From Limnohabitans sp. B9-3 (GTDB lineage: Bacteria > Pseudomonadota > Gammaproteobacteria > Burkholderiales > Burkholderiaceae_C), in the NCBI RefSeq assembly GCF_002778325.1, contig NZ_NESI01000002.1:1-64000 (forward strand): a DNA stretch of 64,000 bases, read 5' to 3'. A program made the position numbers and the translations under genes. This document shows, one piece after another, positions 52,264-61,510 of this stretch; the first letter of the stretch is position 1, and each line of letters starts with the position of its first letter. Below the pieces are notes generated by a model. The model worked only from the letters and a program-made list of their open reading frames with translations. It had not been told where the DNA came from and ran no database searches.

Positions 52264-53139
52264 ATGTTTTCAAAAATTGCATCCATCACGCTTCCCATCT
52301 TTACCTTGGTGTTGGTCGGCTTTTTTTACAGCCGACGCGTCAAACCGGACTTGGGTGGCGCCAACAAACTGGTCGTCGATGTCGCACTGCCTGTGTTGAT
52401 TTTTATATCGCTGTCTGCCAAATCGTTTGATCCGATATCTGCCTTGTCATTCACGGGGGCATCCATCTTGTTGATTTTTCTCAGTGGATTGATCGCTTGG
52501 CCGTTGGCAAAGTTCTCAGGTGCAAGTGCGCAAGCGTTTTTGCCTTGCGCCATGTTCACCAATGTTGGACCCATTGGCATCCCATTGATTGCCCTGGCCT
52601 ATGGGCCAGAGGGCATGGCCACCGCCGTGGTCTTGCTGGTGATCTCCAACATCTTGCATTTCACGCTGGGTGCTGGGGTGATGAGCGGCAAAGTTGACTG
52701 GCGCATGGTGTATGCCAACCCACTGGTTTGGGCCACGGTGCTGGGTGTGGCCAGTTCTCAGTTGCAGTGGGTGCTCCCGACATGGGTTGAAACCTCTTGC
52801 ACCATGATTGGTAGTGTGTTGGTCCCCATGATGTTGATGTCGCTTGGGGCACGACTTGCCAGCAGCCAAGTGGCAGACGCTTGGGTGGGCGTGCAGTCAG
52901 GCGTACTCATACTGCTTATTAGACTCATGGCTGTCTTTGTGGCCCTGTGGCTCATTCCCTTACAAGGGCTGGAGCGGGGCGCCTTGATTTTGTTTGCCTG
53001 TTTGCCGTCTGCGGTGTTCAATTTCATGCTCGCTGACAAATTTCAGGTGGAGCCCAACAAAGTAGCGTCTACCGTCATCGTCGGACATGTGTTGAGCTTG
53101 GTGTTTCTACCGCTCGGTATTTGGCTGGCATTCATTTAG
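52264..53139 (+). CDS. AEC family transporter (auxin efflux carrier type)
   Basis: A 291-residue membrane protein with about ten hydrophobic segments and the two-fold AEC layout; PCAMFTNVGPIGIPLIALAYG is the conserved crossover motif with Asn and Pro. Members export or import dicarboxylates, malonate or other organic acids. AAGGAG lies just upstream of the ATG. It is under the divergent AraC regulator. Substrate unknown. Confidence 0.85.
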   Translation: MFSKIASITLPIFTLVLVGFFYSRRVKPDLGGANKLVVDVALPVLIFISLSAKSFDPISALSFTGASILLIFLSGLIAWPLAKFSGASAQAFLPCAMFTNVGPIGIPLIALAYGPEGMATAVVLLVISNILHFTLGAGVMSGKVDWRMVYANPLVWATVLGVASSQLQWVLPTWVETSCTMIGSVLVPMMLMSLGARLASSQVADAWVGVQSGVLILLIRLMAVFVALWLIPLQGLERGALILFACLPSAVFNFMLADKFQVEPNKVASTVIVGHVLSLVFLPLGIWLAFI

Positions 53140-53170
53140 TTTTTTCATCCACACCTCAAAGGTATCCGTC

Positions 53171-53866
53171 ATGATCAAGTTTTATTTCCATCCTTCGCCC
53201 AACCCGCTGAAGATTGCGTTGTATCTGGAAGAGACAGGCGAGCCCTACGAGCTCATTCCGGTGGACACGCGCAAAGGCGAACAGCACGCCGAAGCCTTCA
53301 AGGCCATCAACCCCAATGCCAAGACGCCGGCCATGCTGGACGACGAGGTTCGAGTTTTTGACAGCAATGCCATGTTGCTTTATTTGGCTGAAAAAGTTGG
53401 CAAGTTTGTGCCTGCCAACACGCCAAAGAACAAAGCCGAGATGTACTCATGGCTGATGTTGGTGGCCACGGGCATTGGCCCTTACTGTGGTCAGGCCGTT
53501 CACTTCAAACACTTCGCACCAGAGCCCAAAGCGTACGCCGTGAATCGCTATGACTTTGAAGCATGGCGTCATTGGCACCTCATCAACGACCACTTGGCCA
53601 ATCAGCCTTACATGATGGGCGATGACTACACGATGGTTGACATGTCCGTGTGGGGCTGGGCTCGTGTCGTACCTTTTGTCTTGGGTGCAGACGCATGGGA
53701 AAAACTCCCCCACGTCAAACGCTTGCTGGATGAGATCAATGCACGTCCCGCGGCGCAACGCGCTGAAGCCTTGAAGACGAAGTTTGCTTTCAAAACCGAA
53801 ATGGACGAAGACGCGCGCAAAAAGCTTTTCCCGTCGAACGAACGCCTCAAAGCCGCAGAGGCATGA
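53171..53866 (+). CDS. Glutathione S-transferase (YfcG/Nu-class-like)
   Basis: A 231-residue GST. The N-terminal thioredoxin fold (about 1-80) has FHPSPNPLKIALYLEE in place of the Ser/Cys/Tyr site, and the cis-Pro/GSH-binding segments NAKTPAMLDD and DSNAMLLYLAEK. The all-helical C-terminal domain follows, with MVDMSVWGWAR. The organisation resembles disulfide-bond reductases YfcG/YghU. Located 31 bases after the AEC gene. Confidence 0.88.
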   Translation: MIKFYFHPSPNPLKIALYLEETGEPYELIPVDTRKGEQHAEAFKAINPNAKTPAMLDDEVRVFDSNAMLLYLAEKVGKFVPANTPKNKAEMYSWLMLVATGIGPYCGQAVHFKHFAPEPKAYAVNRYDFEAWRHWHLINDHLANQPYMMGDDYTMVDMSVWGWARVVPFVLGADAWEKLPHVKRLLDEINARPAAQRAEALKTKFAFKTEMDEDARKKLFPSNERLKAAEA

Positions 53867-54018
53867 CGGACGATTGACTTTGAACATTGCGCCCAACACT
53901 CGCAAACCATCCGAACTTGGGCATGCGCCTCAAGTCGGCTGTGAGTCAATTGGTAAAAGGGAGGCTTAGGTGCAATGGTTGCGCAGAATCATCATTGATT
54001 GAAGGTAAGCTGCAGACG

Positions 54019-56733
54019 ATGAAACGTTCCCTCCTACTTTGCCTGACGACTTGGTGCTTGCTTTGCGCCACCGCTTTTGCGCCATTGAAGGCAGCGCCAC
54101 TCGCTCGCCCAGATGCACAAGCCGGTGGTATCTCGTCCTACACCTTAGCCAACGGCTTCAAGGTCATCCTCATTCCTTACTCTTCAGCGCCTAACACCCG
54201 CGTTGAGTTGCTGGTCAGGTCTGGCAGCAAGCTCGAAGGTTATGGCGAAACAGGCATGGCGCATTTGTTGGAGCACATGCTTTTCAAAGGGGCAGGGGAT
54301 CGTCAAAACATCAAGGACGACCTGACCAAGCTTGGCGCGCGTTACAACGGCACGACCTCGCAAGATCGAACCAACTATTTCGAGACCGTGGATGCAGATC
54401 CTCAAAAAATAGACCAACTGATTCACCTCGAAGCCGACCGATTTATTCGCGCACGGTTCACGGCGGCCGACTTGGCGAGTGAGATGACGGTGGTTCGCAA
54501 CGAACTCGAAAACTCGGAAAAAGAACCCTCTCAACTGGTGCTCAGTGCGTTAGCGCGCCATGGTTTCAATTGGCATGGTTATTCACGTTCAACGATTGGG
54601 TCTCGCAGTGACATCGAAGGCGCATCGTTCGCTGCGTTGCAAGCGTTTCATCGCAAACATTACCGTCCAGACAATGCCGCGCTGATTATTTCTGGCAAGT
54701 TCGAACCTCAAAGAGTGCTTGCTTTAGCAAGTCGACTTTTTGCAGTGGCCAAAAATCCACCGCTCGAAAGACCTGCAAACTGGACCCTAGAAAGTCCGCA
54801 GACCGCCATCACCAAATCCGAAATTTCCTTGTCCGCCGGAACGACGATTGCCGCCAGCGCTTGGAAGCTCCCCGGCGTCAAAGAGCGCGATGCCCACGCG
54901 CTTGACTTGGCTGCAGCCACGGTGTGCGACGCCGATTGGGGCAGCTTGCGCAAAGACATCGTGCTAGAACGTCAGTTGGCGGTGTCTGCCAGCTGCTTTA
55001 CGTGGAATCAAACCGACTATGGACGGTTGATTTCGTTTGCAAAAGCAGATCAAAAAGCCAATGCCGATGTGTTGTCTCAAGAGGTGGTTCAACATATTCA
55101 AAACGCAGCAGCACGGGGTGTTTCACAAGAGCAGCTGGATCGTGCGCGACTGTCTGAGCTCAATAGATTTCAAAATGCACTGACGTCCCACGAAGCCGTT
55201 GCGCGGCTTGTTTCTGAGGCGGAAGCGGCCGGTGACTGGCGCTTGTTTTTGTGGGAGCGTGATGTGATCACGTCTGTGACGCTTGAAGAGGCCAACGTCG
55301 CACTTAAAAAGTGGCTCGTGCCTTCCAACAGAAACGACGTGATGCTCAGACACGCCGAAGCTTCGTCGCCTCTGGTGTTTCCAAAGCCCACCAGCGCTGA
55401 GGAGCGAGTCAAGGGGCAGGCATGGCCCAATCTCTTGTCTGCCGCCGATCCAGCACCGACGAGCCTGCTCGAGATCGCAAAATCGACGGTTCGTTTTGAT
55501 CTTGAGGGGCAGAACGTGAAGGTGGCACTCATCCAGCGTCAAACCCAGGGGGACAGGGTGTGGTTGTCGTTTGAAAACGACTTCGGCAATTTCGAACAGC
55601 TCAAGAACCGAAAAACTTCTTGCGATGCAGCCGGTGCATTGATGGCTTATGGCGGCAATGGTTTGAACCGCGATGCGTTGAGTGCTCGCATGGAAAAGTT
55701 GCAAGCAATTTGGCAAGTGAACTTGGCAGGTCTTTATCTCGAAGTGCCTCGCAAAAACTTTGCCGAGGCGTTTCAAACGTTGATCGCGAGTTGGGCTGAT
55801 CCTTTGATGCCTGTTGTCGAATTTGAAAGGTACAAGGCTTCCAGAATTGCGGCCCTAGAGGCGGCTCTGACGAACCCGATCGCGATGGCGGACAACGATG
55901 TGCGTTTGAGATTTGACAACTTTCCTGAGGGGCATTGGGGGCAGCCTAAAACCTATCCCAAGCTGATTCAAGAGGTGAAAAACCTCAATTACCAAGCGGT
56001 GCGCCAGTGCAGCCAAGACTTTGGCAAGTTGTCGCTGGCACGTATCGGTGTTGTTGGGAACATCGGTGCCGATGACATGAAAGACCTATGGGTCAAAACA
56101 GGTCTCAAAAATCCAGCACCATCGACTTATGCGCGTGTTCCGACACCTGCAGCACCCGAGAAGGTAGACGTCACGCAGATCCTTGTGGCACTGCCGGATA
56201 AAACCAATGCCAAGGTGACAGGCACGACGGTCGTTCCCATTCAATCCAAGTCAGAGGATTTTCCTGCGCTGCAGCTGGCTGTGTTCGCCTTGGGGGGCAA
56301 CTCCAGCAGTTTGATTTGGCTGCAGTTGCGAGAGACGGAGGGTTTGGCGTACTCGTCTGGCATGCAGCTTGCCGCTTCTTCTTTTGATGACCGTTCGACC
56401 ATTCAGCTTTATGCGACAGCCTCTAGTTCAAATGCCGACAAAGCGCTTGCCAGTCTTCAATCCGTCCTGTCGAAAGCTTTGGCTGAAGGATTGACGTCCG
56501 AGCAAGTTGAAAAAGCCAAATCAGCTTGGATGCAAAAAAGAAAGGTCTCGTTAGGCGATGAAAGTCAATTTGCATCCATTCTTGTGAATTCTTTGTACGA
56601 CGGGCGTGACTTCGAAGCCATTGCGAATTTGGACAAGAAGATCGGTGGGGTCAATGCCACACAAGCAACAGCAGCAATTCGAAAATACGTCGACCCATCC
56701 AAACTGCTGTGGGCTGTGGGCAAAGGCCAATAA
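54019..56733 (+). CDS. M16 family zinc metallopeptidase (pitrilysin-like)
   Basis: A 904-residue exported peptidase with a signal peptide (about 1-26, PLKAAP). The zinc site is the inverted HxxEH motif HLLEH at 82-86, with the third ligand Glu in the RNELENSEKEPS segment. The second half has the inactive M16 repeat, giving the clam-shell fold. It degrades peptides in the periplasm. ATG 54019 begins the signal peptide; a longer frame from 53887 is not conserved-looking. Confidence 0.88.
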   Translation: MKRSLLLCLTTWCLLCATAFAPLKAAPLARPDAQAGGISSYTLANGFKVILIPYSSAPNTRVELLVRSGSKLEGYGETGMAHLLEHMLFKGAGDRQNIKDDLTKLGARYNGTTSQDRTNYFETVDADPQKIDQLIHLEADRFIRARFTAADLASEMTVVRNELENSEKEPSQLVLSALARHGFNWHGYSRSTIGSRSDIEGASFAALQAFHRKHYRPDNAALIISGKFEPQRVLALASRLFAVAKNPPLERPANWTLESPQTAITKSEISLSAGTTIAASAWKLPGVKERDAHALDLAAATVCDADWGSLRKDIVLERQLAVSASCFTWNQTDYGRLISFAKADQKANADVLSQEVVQHIQNAAARGVSQEQLDRARLSELNRFQNALTSHEAVARLVSEAEAAGDWRLFLWERDVITSVTLEEANVALKKWLVPSNRNDVMLRHAEASSPLVFPKPTSAEERVKGQAWPNLLSAADPAPTSLLEIAKSTVRFDLEGQNVKVALIQRQTQGDRVWLSFENDFGNFEQLKNRKTSCDAAGALMAYGGNGLNRDALSARMEKLQAIWQVNLAGLYLEVPRKNFAEAFQTLIASWADPLMPVVEFERYKASRIAALEAALTNPIAMADNDVRLRFDNFPEGHWGQPKTYPKLIQEVKNLNYQAVRQCSQDFGKLSLARIGVVGNIGADDMKDLWVKTGLKNPAPSTYARVPTPAAPEKVDVTQILVALPDKTNAKVTGTTVVPIQSKSEDFPALQLAVFALGGNSSSLIWLQLRETEGLAYSSGMQLAASSFDDRSTIQLYATASSSNADKALASLQSVLSKALAEGLTSEQVEKAKSAWMQKRKVSLGDESQFASILVNSLYDGRDFEAIANLDKKIGGVNATQATAAIRKYVDPSKLLWAVGKGQ

Positions 56734-56766
56734 CGCGGCAACTGCCTCAGCAACCGAAAGAGGGCA

Positions 56767-57744
56767 TCAGATCATGGCCGGGCTTTTTCGAGGCTTTTCC
56801 TTGTCTGCGTCGCCTGGTCCACCTGCGATTTTGGCGGTGGCTTTGCGCAGCACCTCTAGGTAGCCATTGGCCAACTCCATGTGCGGGGCCATGCCTTGCT
56901 CCACCAGCATGCGGTGTGCGGCCGGCAGTTTCCAGCAGGGTGTGAAGACCAGCAGGTGGTGTTCTAAGTGGTAGTTCACCCAGTATGGTGCGACAACCAA
57001 GCGCATGAACCAGTGGGTGCGCGTGGTGCGGGTGTTGCGAAGGCGGTCGTCGTTGTCGCCGACCACTGCGTGCTCTGCAATGTTGCGAACACGGCTGATG
57101 ACTTGGTACCAAGTCAGCAGAGGCAAAAGCCACAACGCGAAGTAAGCCCACCACACACCCGCAGCGGTGATGACGCCGAAGATGGCCAAGTTAGACAGTA
57201 AGAAATATTTTTCTGCGTTGAACAGGTTTTTCCAGCGCTGCCAAGTGCTGGGGTCGTTCCCCATTTCTTGGCGAAAAAACTCCAACCGTCTCTGAACGCC
57301 GGTGATGCCTAAGATATCGCGCCGCATCTTGCGCCAAAAACTTTGTTTCGTGATGGGGAAGGGGGCCGACAAAATGAGGTCTGGGTCGTCTTTTTGCTGT
57401 GTATGGCGGTGGTGACTCAGGTGGTAGGGCCTGTACAAATGTAGGCTGGCGCCAACGGGCCAGCCGCACAAAAAGGCGCCAAGGCTGTCGTTGAGCCCCG
57501 TGTTTTTGAACAACGCACGGTGCGCTGCGTCGTGCATCAGGATGGCAAGTCCCAATTGGCGGTTGCCGATGATGACCACTGCCACCAAGAAGCTCAAGGG
57601 GTTGGGCCAGAACACAAACATGGCCATGGTCAAGGCAATCACACCCCAAGCATGCAGCACCAGCCAGGCGCCCATGATGTCGGAGCGTTCTCGCAGGTAG
57701 GCGTCTTGCTCAGCGCTTAAAACGTGTTGTGGGGCAGGAGACAT
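56767..57744 (-). CDS. Membrane fatty acid desaturase / hydroxylase
   Basis: About 325 residues with four to five membrane segments. The three diiron His boxes are HDAAH, HLSHHRHTQ and HLEHH. The group includes DesA-type acyl desaturases and also carotenoid ketolase-like and alkane hydroxylase-like enzymes; the NAEHAVVGD segment suits acyl desaturases. It may alter membrane lipids. An alternative start at 57774 adds ten residues. Confidence 0.85.
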   Translation of the reverse strand: MSPAPQHVLSAEQDAYLRERSDIMGAWLVLHAWGVIALTMAMFVFWPNPLSFLVAVVIIGNRQLGLAILMHDAAHRALFKNTGLNDSLGAFLCGWPVGASLHLYRPYHLSHHRHTQQKDDPDLILSAPFPITKQSFWRKMRRDILGITGVQRRLEFFRQEMGNDPSTWQRWKNLFNAEKYFLLSNLAIFGVITAAGVWWAYFALWLLPLLTWYQVISRVRNIAEHAVVGDNDDRLRNTRTTRTHWFMRLVVAPYWVNYHLEHHLLVFTPCWKLPAAHRMLVEQGMAPHMELANGYLEVLRKATAKIAGGPGDADKEKPRKSPAMI

Positions 57745-57920
57745 GATGAGGGTTGGCCATGGGAAGACGAACATCTTGTGATGAAACCTTGGCCCGCACA
57801 GTCACTGACGTGACCTTGAAGCGTGGATAAGTGATCGGTAAAAACCCTAGTTTTTTCTCCCGGCAGGCCGCGACTTCGTGAGTAAACTGGTTATCTTTCA
57901 TAATTAGGAAATCACGCTTT

Positions 57921-58403
57921 ATGCACTTCTTGGTTTCATTGGCACGGGTGTTTGCCATTCTTGCGGGCATGTTGCTGACCTTCATCACGCTGATGACTTG
58001 TTACAGCATCATCGGGCGCGAGTTTTTGGGGTCGGCGTTGCTGGGTGACTTCGAACTTTCGGGGGCTGCCACGGGAGCCGCTATCGCCATGTTCATGCCA
58101 TGGTGCCAAGCCAAACGGGGCAACATCATTGTTGATTTCTTCACGGCCAAATGTTCGGATGCCAGCAACCAAGTCATGGACCGGTTTGGTGCTTTGTTTT
58201 TAGCGCTGTGCTTTGCACTGTTGGCATGGCGTACGTCCCTCGGTGGCATGAGTGCTTACGTTTCTAACTCTGGCACCATGATTTTGGGTTTTCCTGAATG
58301 GATTGTGTTTGCGTCGATGGCGCCGCCCTTTGTGTTGACCAGCCTGATCGCTTTGGGTCAAGTATTTTTAGGCTTTGACGATCAGTTGGGAGAGCAGGCA
58401 TGA
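57921..58403 (+). CDS. dctQ: TRAP transporter small permease (DctQ-like)
   Basis: A 160-residue membrane protein with four helices. The FELSGAATGAAIAMFMPWCQ to KRGNIIVDF region is the DctQ signature. It overlaps the large permease start by 4 bases. With DctM and a periplasmic receptor it imports a carboxylate or aromatic acid using the sodium gradient. Confidence 0.9.
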   Translation: MHFLVSLARVFAILAGMLLTFITLMTCYSIIGREFLGSALLGDFELSGAATGAAIAMFMPWCQAKRGNIIVDFFTAKCSDASNQVMDRFGALFLALCFALLAWRTSLGGMSAYVSNSGTMILGFPEWIVFASMAPPFVLTSLIALGQVFLGFDDQLGEQA

Positions 58404-59719
58404 GTAGTTTTCAAATCGTAGGGACCATCTTCGGCATCATGCTGGTGTTGATGGCGGTCCGCGTGCCGATTGCGGTGTCGATGTTCTTTGCAGGCGGTTT
58501 TGGTTACGTGTTGCAAACCGGCTGGATGCCGTTTGCTAACTTTTTGAACAACCAAGCCTTTGCGCGTTTTGCCAGTTATGACTTGTCCGTCATCCCCTTG
58601 TTCATTTTGATGGGGCATTTTGCGACGCAAGGTGGCATCAGCAAGGCTTTGTTTGATTTCGCAGCCGGTGTCATGCGGCGCTTCAAAGGCGGCCTGGCCA
58701 TGGCGGCTGTTTTGGCTTGCGCGGCGTTTGGTGCCATTTGCGGATCGTCGGTTGCCACGGCCGCCACGATCACGGGTGTGGCTTTGCCAGAGATGAAACG
58801 CCACGGCTACTCGGGCCGTTTGGCCACGGGAACCCTAGCGGCTTCGGGAACCTTGGGCATCTTGATTCCTCCTTCCGTGCCTTTGGTGATTTATGCGATT
58901 TTGACGGAGCAAAACATTGCCAAGTTGTTTGCGGCGGCCATGGTTCCCGGCATCATTGCAATGCTGGGATACATGCTAGCCATCGCCATTTATGTGCGCT
59001 TGGTGCCAGGCCATGCGCCCGAAGTGAACAAATCTGCATCAGGCGTGACGGTGGAGTCGGTCAAAGGCGTTTCTCCCATCCTTGCCATCTTTTTGATTGT
59101 GTTTGGCGGTATTTACAGCGGTGTATTCACACCCACTGAAGGTGCCGCGGTGGGGGCTGCTTGCACCTTTGTGGCTTCGCTGTTCAAAGGTGAAATGACT
59201 TGGGCCAAGTTCAAGCAGTGCTTTTATGCCACCGCTGACAGCTCTGCCATGATCTTTTTGATCTTCATCGGTGCTGACTTGATGAACGGCGCCTTGGCTT
59301 TGTCTCAAGCGTCTACCCAATTGTCTGCCCTGATTGTTGATTTGGGCTGGGCACCGCTGTGGGTGATGGCTGGCATTCTGGTGTTCTACGTGCTGTTGGG
59401 TGCGGTGATGGATGAGTTGTCCATGATTTTGCTCACGATTCCCATTTTCTTCCCCATCATCATGGGCTTGGACTTTGGCATGCCCAAAGAGTCCGTGGCC
59501 ATCTGGTTCGGCATCTTGGTGCTGATGGTGGTCGAATTTGGCTTGTTGGCCCCACCCGTGGGTTTGAACGTGTATGTGGTGAACGGCATGGCCAAAGATG
59601 TGCCCATTGCCGAGAGCTACCGGGGCGTCATGCCTTTCTTGGTCAGCGACACCATTCGCACTTTGTTGATCTTGTTTTTCCCCGGTGTCTGTTTGTGGCT
59701 GGTCGCTTTGATCACCTAA
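58400..59719 (+). CDS. dctM: TRAP transporter large permease (DctM-like)
   Basis: A 439-residue membrane protein with about twelve helices and the DctM landmarks LMGHFATQGGIS, GAICGSSVATAATI and ASGTLGILIPPSVPLVIY. The unit ends at a strong terminator 44 bases on. The only binding protein near is on the opposite strand beyond that terminator. Confidence 0.92.
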   Translation: MSSFQIVGTIFGIMLVLMAVRVPIAVSMFFAGGFGYVLQTGWMPFANFLNNQAFARFASYDLSVIPLFILMGHFATQGGISKALFDFAAGVMRRFKGGLAMAAVLACAAFGAICGSSVATAATITGVALPEMKRHGYSGRLATGTLAASGTLGILIPPSVPLVIYAILTEQNIAKLFAAAMVPGIIAMLGYMLAIAIYVRLVPGHAPEVNKSASGVTVESVKGVSPILAIFLIVFGGIYSGVFTPTEGAAVGAACTFVASLFKGEMTWAKFKQCFYATADSSAMIFLIFIGADLMNGALALSQASTQLSALIVDLGWAPLWVMAGILVFYVLLGAVMDELSMILLTIPIFFPIIMGLDFGMPKESVAIWFGILVLMVVEFGLLAPPVGLNVYVVNGMAKDVPIAESYRGVMPFLVSDTIRTLLILFFPGVCLWLVALIT

Positions 59720-59762
59720 ATTTCCAGCAGATCCGCGTTGATCAACGCGGATGGACAGACGT

Positions 59763-59791
59763 AAAAAAAGGAGGCCTAGGCCTCCTTTTTT
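59763..59791. terminator. Bidirectional Rho-independent terminator
   Basis: GGAGGCC-TA-GGCCTCC flanked by an A-run on the left and a T-run on the right: a perfect dyad that can end both dctQM and the convergent dctP. Confidence 0.9.
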
Positions 59792-59828
59792 ATGTTTCAA
59801 CCGCCATGTGTTGACGGCTTGAGATTCA

Positions 59829-60860
59829 TCACTTGGTGTACTTGGCGATCAGACCTTGTGCTTCGTGGACCAATTCAGCACCATTGATGCCTTTCTTTTC
59901 CATGTCAGCAATCCACTCGTTGCTCAGGCTGGCTGAGGCGCGTTTCCAGTTGTCCAGCTCGCTCTTTGGAATGACGGTGATGGTGTGACCGCCAGCGACC
60001 ATCTTGGCCTTGCCTGGAACGTCATTGTCAGCTTGGGTCTTGCCCAAGAATGCAGACAGTTCACGGCCTGAGTTTTTGTCGATGACTTTCTTCAAATCAG
60101 CAGGCAAGGACTCGTACTTGGCCTTGTTCATGGGCACCACAAACACCGTGGTGTAAAGCGCGTTTTCTGAGCGCTCAGTTTCAGCGGTGTAACGCGCCAG
60201 TTCCTCAATCTTCAGTGTTTGGGCCACTTCGTAAGGAATCACAGCGCCGTCAATCACGCCTTTGGACAACGCGTCAGGCACGGCTGGCACGGGCATGCCC
60301 ACAGGTGTGGCGCCCATGCTGGCCAAGAGCTTGGTGGTCAAGCGGGTTGGGCCACGCAACTTCAGGCCCTTCATGTCGGCCATGGTTTTGATTTGTTTCT
60401 TGGCCGTGAAGATGTTTCCAGGGCCATGGACGTGCATCGCCAAAACCTTGACGTCTTTGAACTCGTCTTTGGCAAACTTCTCGTAGTAATCCCAAGTGGC
60501 TCGGCTGGTGGCTTCAGCATTGGTCATCATGAACGGCAGCTCGAACGCTTCCATCTTGGGGAAACGGCCGGCTGTGTAACCAGGCAATGTCCACACCACG
60601 TCAGCCACGCCGTCACGGGCTTGGTCAAACAATTGGGGTGGTGTGCCGCCCAACTGCATGGCTGGGTAAATTTGGCATCGCAAACGATCTTTGGAGTCGC
60701 GCGCGATGTTGTCGCACCAAGTGCGCAGCATTTTGGTGTGCTGAATAGACGTTGGGCCTAAAAAGTGGTGAACTTTCAAGGTGATGGTTTCAGCGTGAGC
60801 TGCAATACCTGCGCTCAAAATGGCGGCAGCAATCGCTGCGCGCTTAAAGACGTGTGTCAT
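59829..60860 (-). CDS. dctP: TRAP transporter substrate-binding protein (DctP-like)
   Basis: A 343-residue periplasmic receptor with a signal peptide (cleavage after IAAHAE, about residue 23). LKVHHFLGPTSIQHTKML and the conserved Arg segment MADMKGLKLRGPTRLTTKLL (the Arg binds the substrate carboxylate) identify the family. It is convergent with dctQM across a shared terminator, so it is transcribed separately, which is unusual. A palindrome lies 41 bases upstream. Confidence 0.9.
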   Translation of the reverse strand: MTHVFKRAAIAAAILSAGIAAHAETITLKVHHFLGPTSIQHTKMLRTWCDNIARDSKDRLRCQIYPAMQLGGTPPQLFDQARDGVADVVWTLPGYTAGRFPKMEAFELPFMMTNAEATSRATWDYYEKFAKDEFKDVKVLAMHVHGPGNIFTAKKQIKTMADMKGLKLRGPTRLTTKLLASMGATPVGMPVPAVPDALSKGVIDGAVIPYEVAQTLKIEELARYTAETERSENALYTTVFVVPMNKAKYESLPADLKKVIDKNSGRELSAFLGKTQADNDVPGKAKMVAGGHTITVIPKSELDNWKRASASLSNEWIADMEKKGINGAELVHEAQGLIAKYTK

Positions 60861-60900
60861 CTCAGGATCTCCAGTAGAAAAATTACAGGTTCATATTAAT

Positions 60901-60916
60901 CCGACCGAGCGGTCGG
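60901..60916. promoter_or_regulatory. Palindrome CCGACCG-AG-CGGTCGG upstream of dctP
   Basis: A perfect 7-base-arm dyad 41 bases before dctP and 33 bases after the Nudix gene end. Its form resembles TetR-family operators of the ACCGAC/GTCGGT type. No T-run follows on either strand, so a terminator is less likely. Confidence 0.45.
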
Positions 60917-60948
60917 TTAATTAAGGGAAAACCCACCGGCCAGTGGGT

Positions 60949-61497
60949 TCAGCTGATGTCCACGTGGTGCACACCAAATTCGCCAGTCTTGGCGTCTGCG
61001 AAGTAATGTTGCAGGGTTTCTTTGACGGTGCGAAAAGCGAGTTCGTCCCACGGCACTTCATGTTCGGCAAACAAGCGCGCTTCCATGGTTTCGTGGCCGG
61101 GGTCGAACTGGTCACTGGTGAGTTGGGCGCGGTAGAAAAAGTGCACTTGGCCTACGCGCGTCACATTCATCAGCGCGAACAGTGCCTGCATCTCGAATTG
61201 CGCACCGGCTTCTTCCACAGTTTCGCGCGCCGCGCCTTGCGCCACGGTCTCGCCCAGCTCCATGAAGCCAGCAGGCAAGGTCCATTTGCCCAAGCGTGGC
61301 TCAATGTTGCGCTTGCACAACAACACTTTGTCACCCCAAACGGGAATGGTGCCCACCACGTTGAGTGGATTTTCGTAATGGACGGTGTGGCATGCGGTAC
61401 AGACGGCCCGCTCGCGGGTGTCGCCGTCATCGGGCAGGCGGTAGGCCACCGCGCTGCCGCAGGCTTTGCAATGTTGAATCTGAGGACGATGCAGCAT
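60949..61497 (-). CDS. Nudix hydrolase with N-terminal zinc ribbon
   Basis: A 182-residue protein. A zinc ribbon (CKACG and CTACH) precedes the Nudix domain, whose box is GFMELGETVAQGAARETVEE ending AGA, with all catalytic Glu/Arg residues present. It resembles the NUDT/NadC-type zinc-ribbon Nudix group acting on NADH or other nucleotide-linked substrates. ATG 61497 starts the conserved part. It is 13 bases after the FAH-family gene. Confidence 0.87.
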   Translation of the reverse strand: MLHRPQIQHCKACGSAVAYRLPDDGDTRERAVCTACHTVHYENPLNVVGTIPVWGDKVLLCKRNIEPRLGKWTLPAGFMELGETVAQGAARETVEEAGAQFEMQALFALMNVTRVGQVHFFYRAQLTSDQFDPGHETMEARLFAEHEVPWDELAFRTVKETLQHYFADAKTGEFGVHHVDIS

Positions 61498-61510
61498 GAG
61501 CTTGAAGCGG

